Assembly (NCBI GenBank): GCA_021802375.1
Contig: JAKAAL010000206.1
Coordinates: 1 to 7,079 of the forward strand
Direction of reading: 5' to 3'
DNA: 7,079 nt
Origin: Bacillota bacterium
GTDB taxonomy: Bacteria > Bacillota_E > Sulfobacillia > Sulfobacillales > Sulfobacillaceae
In this document: in pieces, positions 5,386-7,079 of the stretch
Numbering within the stretch: position 1 is the first letter of the stretch
How the letters are laid out: each line of letters opens with the position of its first letter
Made by a program: the position numbers and the translations under genes
Notes under the pieces: model-generated
The model's database searches: none
Seen by the model: only the letters and a program-made list of their open reading frames with translations
What the model was told of the DNA's origin: nothing

Positions 5386-7079
5386 TTAGAACACTGGATA
5401 CGCTGTTTGTTGGAGATTTGAAAAGTCATGGTCTTTAAGAAGTGAGGACACTAGTTCATGACCCCGGCGCACGGCGGCCAGATTCATTTCTTTGGTTCCT
5501 TTAGGAGCCCGTTTCTCGACCGCTTTTGTCAAAGAGTTAAAAGATACCACTTGGGTGATGACCGTAATCGCTACGAGTCCTATGACGGTTGCAGCGAGAG
5601 GTTTTCCAAACTCTTCTCGGGCTACTCGTGATAATGGCAACCCCACGACAAGGGCCTCTTGATTGGCGTACGGTTGGACTTTGACCAAGTCCTCGTCATA
5701 AACCAAGACCCCCTGTCGCTTCAGAAGGTGATGGAAGCGGTCATAGGCCTCCTGACCCATCGCCAGGAGACTATCAGGTTTGGTGGCTCGTGGATAATCA
5801 ATCTCTTCATGGCCGATTATGACATCGGAAAAACTGGAACCACCTCGGGATTCAGGCCCATACACTTGGGCTTGCACTACATAAAGTCGGTCATAAAGCC
5901 CAGCCGCCTCCGCCAAAATAATTCCTGCCAAAACCAGACCTTGTCCGCCGCTTCCAGCTAACCGAACTTCGCGACGGGTGCTAGGGGATATCTTAAGAGA
6001 AGTCAGAGACTTGTCCGACAGTTTCAGCAGGAAATTGTGGATTTCATCGGGGGTGAAAATGTCTCCGCCAGCTCGGGTCATTGAATGTATCGGCACCTTG
6101 CCGGAAATTGCCCGTTCCACTTCTCCGACCAGTTGCCCGAGGTTCATTTCCGGAACAATGATCGCTTTTGTAAAATGGGCTAATTCGGCGACCTCGTCAT
6201 AAGGGAACGGCCACACACAAGATAATTGCAGTAGGCCCGCCCGAACTCCTTCGGCACGGGCTTGGCGCACGGCGCTTAAGACAGCCCGAACGGGTGATCC
6301 GTAAGCTACCACCGCGATGTCTGCATCCTCCAAATAGTACCGTTTGACCATGGTCAGATTAGGGTATTCCATTTTCTTTTGTAAACGTCGAATCAGGGTT
6401 TCTGCCTCTTCTGGATCGTTGGTGGGGGCTCCATCTATTTTGTGATAGAGACCCGTCAGGTGGAAATGGTAAGTACTGCCAAATGGGGCCATGGCCGGAA
6501 TTGGGTGAGACTCGGTAGTTTCATAAGGCTTGTATGAAACCGGGGGTGAGTCAGGTGCGCGCCTCGGGGTCACCGGCTCCTGTTCCGGGATGGAGACGAT
6601 TTCCCGAAGATGGGAGACGACCTCGTCAGCCAAGATTACAACAGGGGTCCTAAGCGCTTCAGACAATTCGAAAGCTTTTCGTGTCAGTTCGTAATACTCG
6701 GGTACTGAGCTAGGAACTAGGACTACCGCAGGATGGTCCCCATGGGTCCCCCAGCGGGCTTGCATGACATCCCCTTGTGAGGGTAAGGTCGGCATTCCTG
6801 TACTGGGTCCAACACGCTGAGCGTCGACAACCACAACCGGAATCTCTGCTAGGCATGCATAACCAAGATTTTCTTGCATCAGACTAAACCCGGGACCGCT
6901 GGTCGCAGTCATTGCCATTTGTCCTGTTGCGGAAACGCCAATACAGGCAGCGATACTGGCTAGTTCGTCCTCCATTTGGATAAAGGTGCCTTTCAGGCTC
7001 GGGAGCCTTTTAGCCATGAACTCTGCGATCTCTGAGGACGGGGTGATCGGGTATCCCGCATAGAATCGGCAGCCGGCGG
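5386..7079 (-). CDS. korA: 2-oxoacid:ferredoxin oxidoreductase, fused alpha-gamma subunit (5' end outside window)
   Basis: This single frame joins two subunits usually encoded apart. Residues are numbered from the first whole codon in the window (7077). The alpha part has AGYPITPSSEIAE (7-19), TSGPG (59-63) and RVGPSTGMPT (88-97), the pyrimidine-binding and substrate side of the thiamine site. A transketolase-C-like domain follows from DADIAVVAYGS (251-261). The gamma part begins at REVRLAGSGGQG (369-380), continues with ESRGGSS (409-415) and ends at about 540. The gamma domain in this family helps close the complex and contact CoA. ATG at 7017 is internal: the frame continues upstream with the conserved GCRFYAGYPITP block to the window edge, so the true start lies perhaps 10-20 codons beyond. 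The alpha-then-gamma order differs from the gamma-then-alpha order that I associate with actinobacterial KorA. It is the first visible gene of the operon; its promoter is outside the window. Confidence 0.9.
   Translation of the reverse strand, partial: AGCRFYAGYPITPSSEIAEFMAKRLPSLKGTFIQMEDELASIAACIGVSATGQMAMTATSGPGFSLMQENLGYACLAEIPVVVVDAQRVGPSTGMPTLPSQGDVMQARWGTHGDHPAVVLVPSSVPEYYELTRKAFELSEALRTPVVILADEVVSHLREIVSIPEQEPVTPRRAPDSPPVSYKPYETTESHPIPAMAPFGSTYHFHLTGLYHKIDGAPTNDPEEAETLIRRLQKKMEYPNLTMVKRYYLEDADIAVVAYGSPVRAVLSAVRQARAEGVRAGLLQLSCVWPFPYDEVAELAHFTKAIIVPEMNLGQLVGEVERAISGKVPIHSMTRAGGDIFTPDEIHNFLLKLSDKSLTSLKISPSTRREVRLAGSGGQGLVLAGIILAEAAGLYDRLYVVQAQVYGPESRGGSSFSDVIIGHEEIDYPRATKPDSLLAMGQEAYDRFHHLLKRQGVLVYDEDLVKVQPYANQEALVVGLPLSRVAREEFGKPLAATVIGLVAITVITQVVSFNSLTKAVEKRAPKGTKEMNLAAVRRGHELVSSLLKDHDFSNLQQTAYPVF

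Noticed and set aside
6955..7017. ATG at 7017 as the start of the alpha-gamma subunit.
   Set aside because: The same frame continues upstream to the window edge with the conserved AGYPITPSSEIAE block, so the ATG is internal.
1..7079. CRISPR array, tRNA, rRNA or tandem repeat array.
   Set aside because: No regularly spaced repeats and no cloverleaf or rRNA-like sequence were seen on either strand.

Overview
The window is a piece of bacterial chromosome, in which almost all real coding runs on the minus strand. Its gene content suggests an acidophilic or thermophilic Firmicute, with Sulfobacillus as my best guess. That guess rests on recalled resemblance of the proteins and is not tested. The window has two parts: an accessory stretch (about 1-1630) and a metabolic operon (about 1636-7079, read right to left and running off the right edge).

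The accessory part starts with the C-terminal end of an IS1380-like transposase on the plus strand, interrupted by an in-frame TGA at 74-76. Next is a minus-strand type II toxin-antitoxin pair of the VapBC kind. The PIN-domain toxin (559-972) looks intact. Its SpoVT/AbrB-type antitoxin partner (969-1192) is out of frame by one base in a run of seven A residues. The run reads A AAA AAA in the upstream frame, so a -1 slip there would restore the whole 74-residue antitoxin, ending in an ATGA overlap with the toxin start. Repeated GTAATACT-type motifs lie just upstream of the antitoxin and may be its operator. About 390 bases without a convincing gene follow.

The metabolic operon, in transcription order, is: a 2-oxoacid:ferredoxin oxidoreductase alpha-gamma fusion subunit (5' end outside the window); a small two-[4Fe-4S] ferredoxin subunit; the thiamine-diphosphate-binding beta subunit; an FAD-dependent oxidoreductase with a cysteine cluster; and an acyl-CoA dehydrogenase resembling glutaryl-CoA dehydrogenase. 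Gaps between genes are 4 to 40 bases. A strong 16-bp-stem terminator lies 32 bases after the last gene.

The three Kor-type polypeptides together supply all the parts of a four-function 2-oxoacid:ferredoxin oxidoreductase, which oxidatively decarboxylates a 2-oxoacid to its acyl-CoA and reduces ferredoxin. Placing a glutaryl-CoA-dehydrogenase-like enzyme in the same operon raises the possibility that the 2-oxoacid is 2-oxoadipate. The operon would then run 2-oxoadipate to glutaryl-CoA to crotonyl-CoA plus CO2, as in the lower part of lysine or tryptophan breakdown, with ferredoxin in place of the NAD-linked dehydrogenase complex. A conventional 2-oxoglutarate role for the Kor enzyme remains an equal or better default. 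The most unusual features are the slippery-site antitoxin and the possible ferredoxin-linked glutaryl-CoA module with its uncharacterised Cys-rich flavoprotein.
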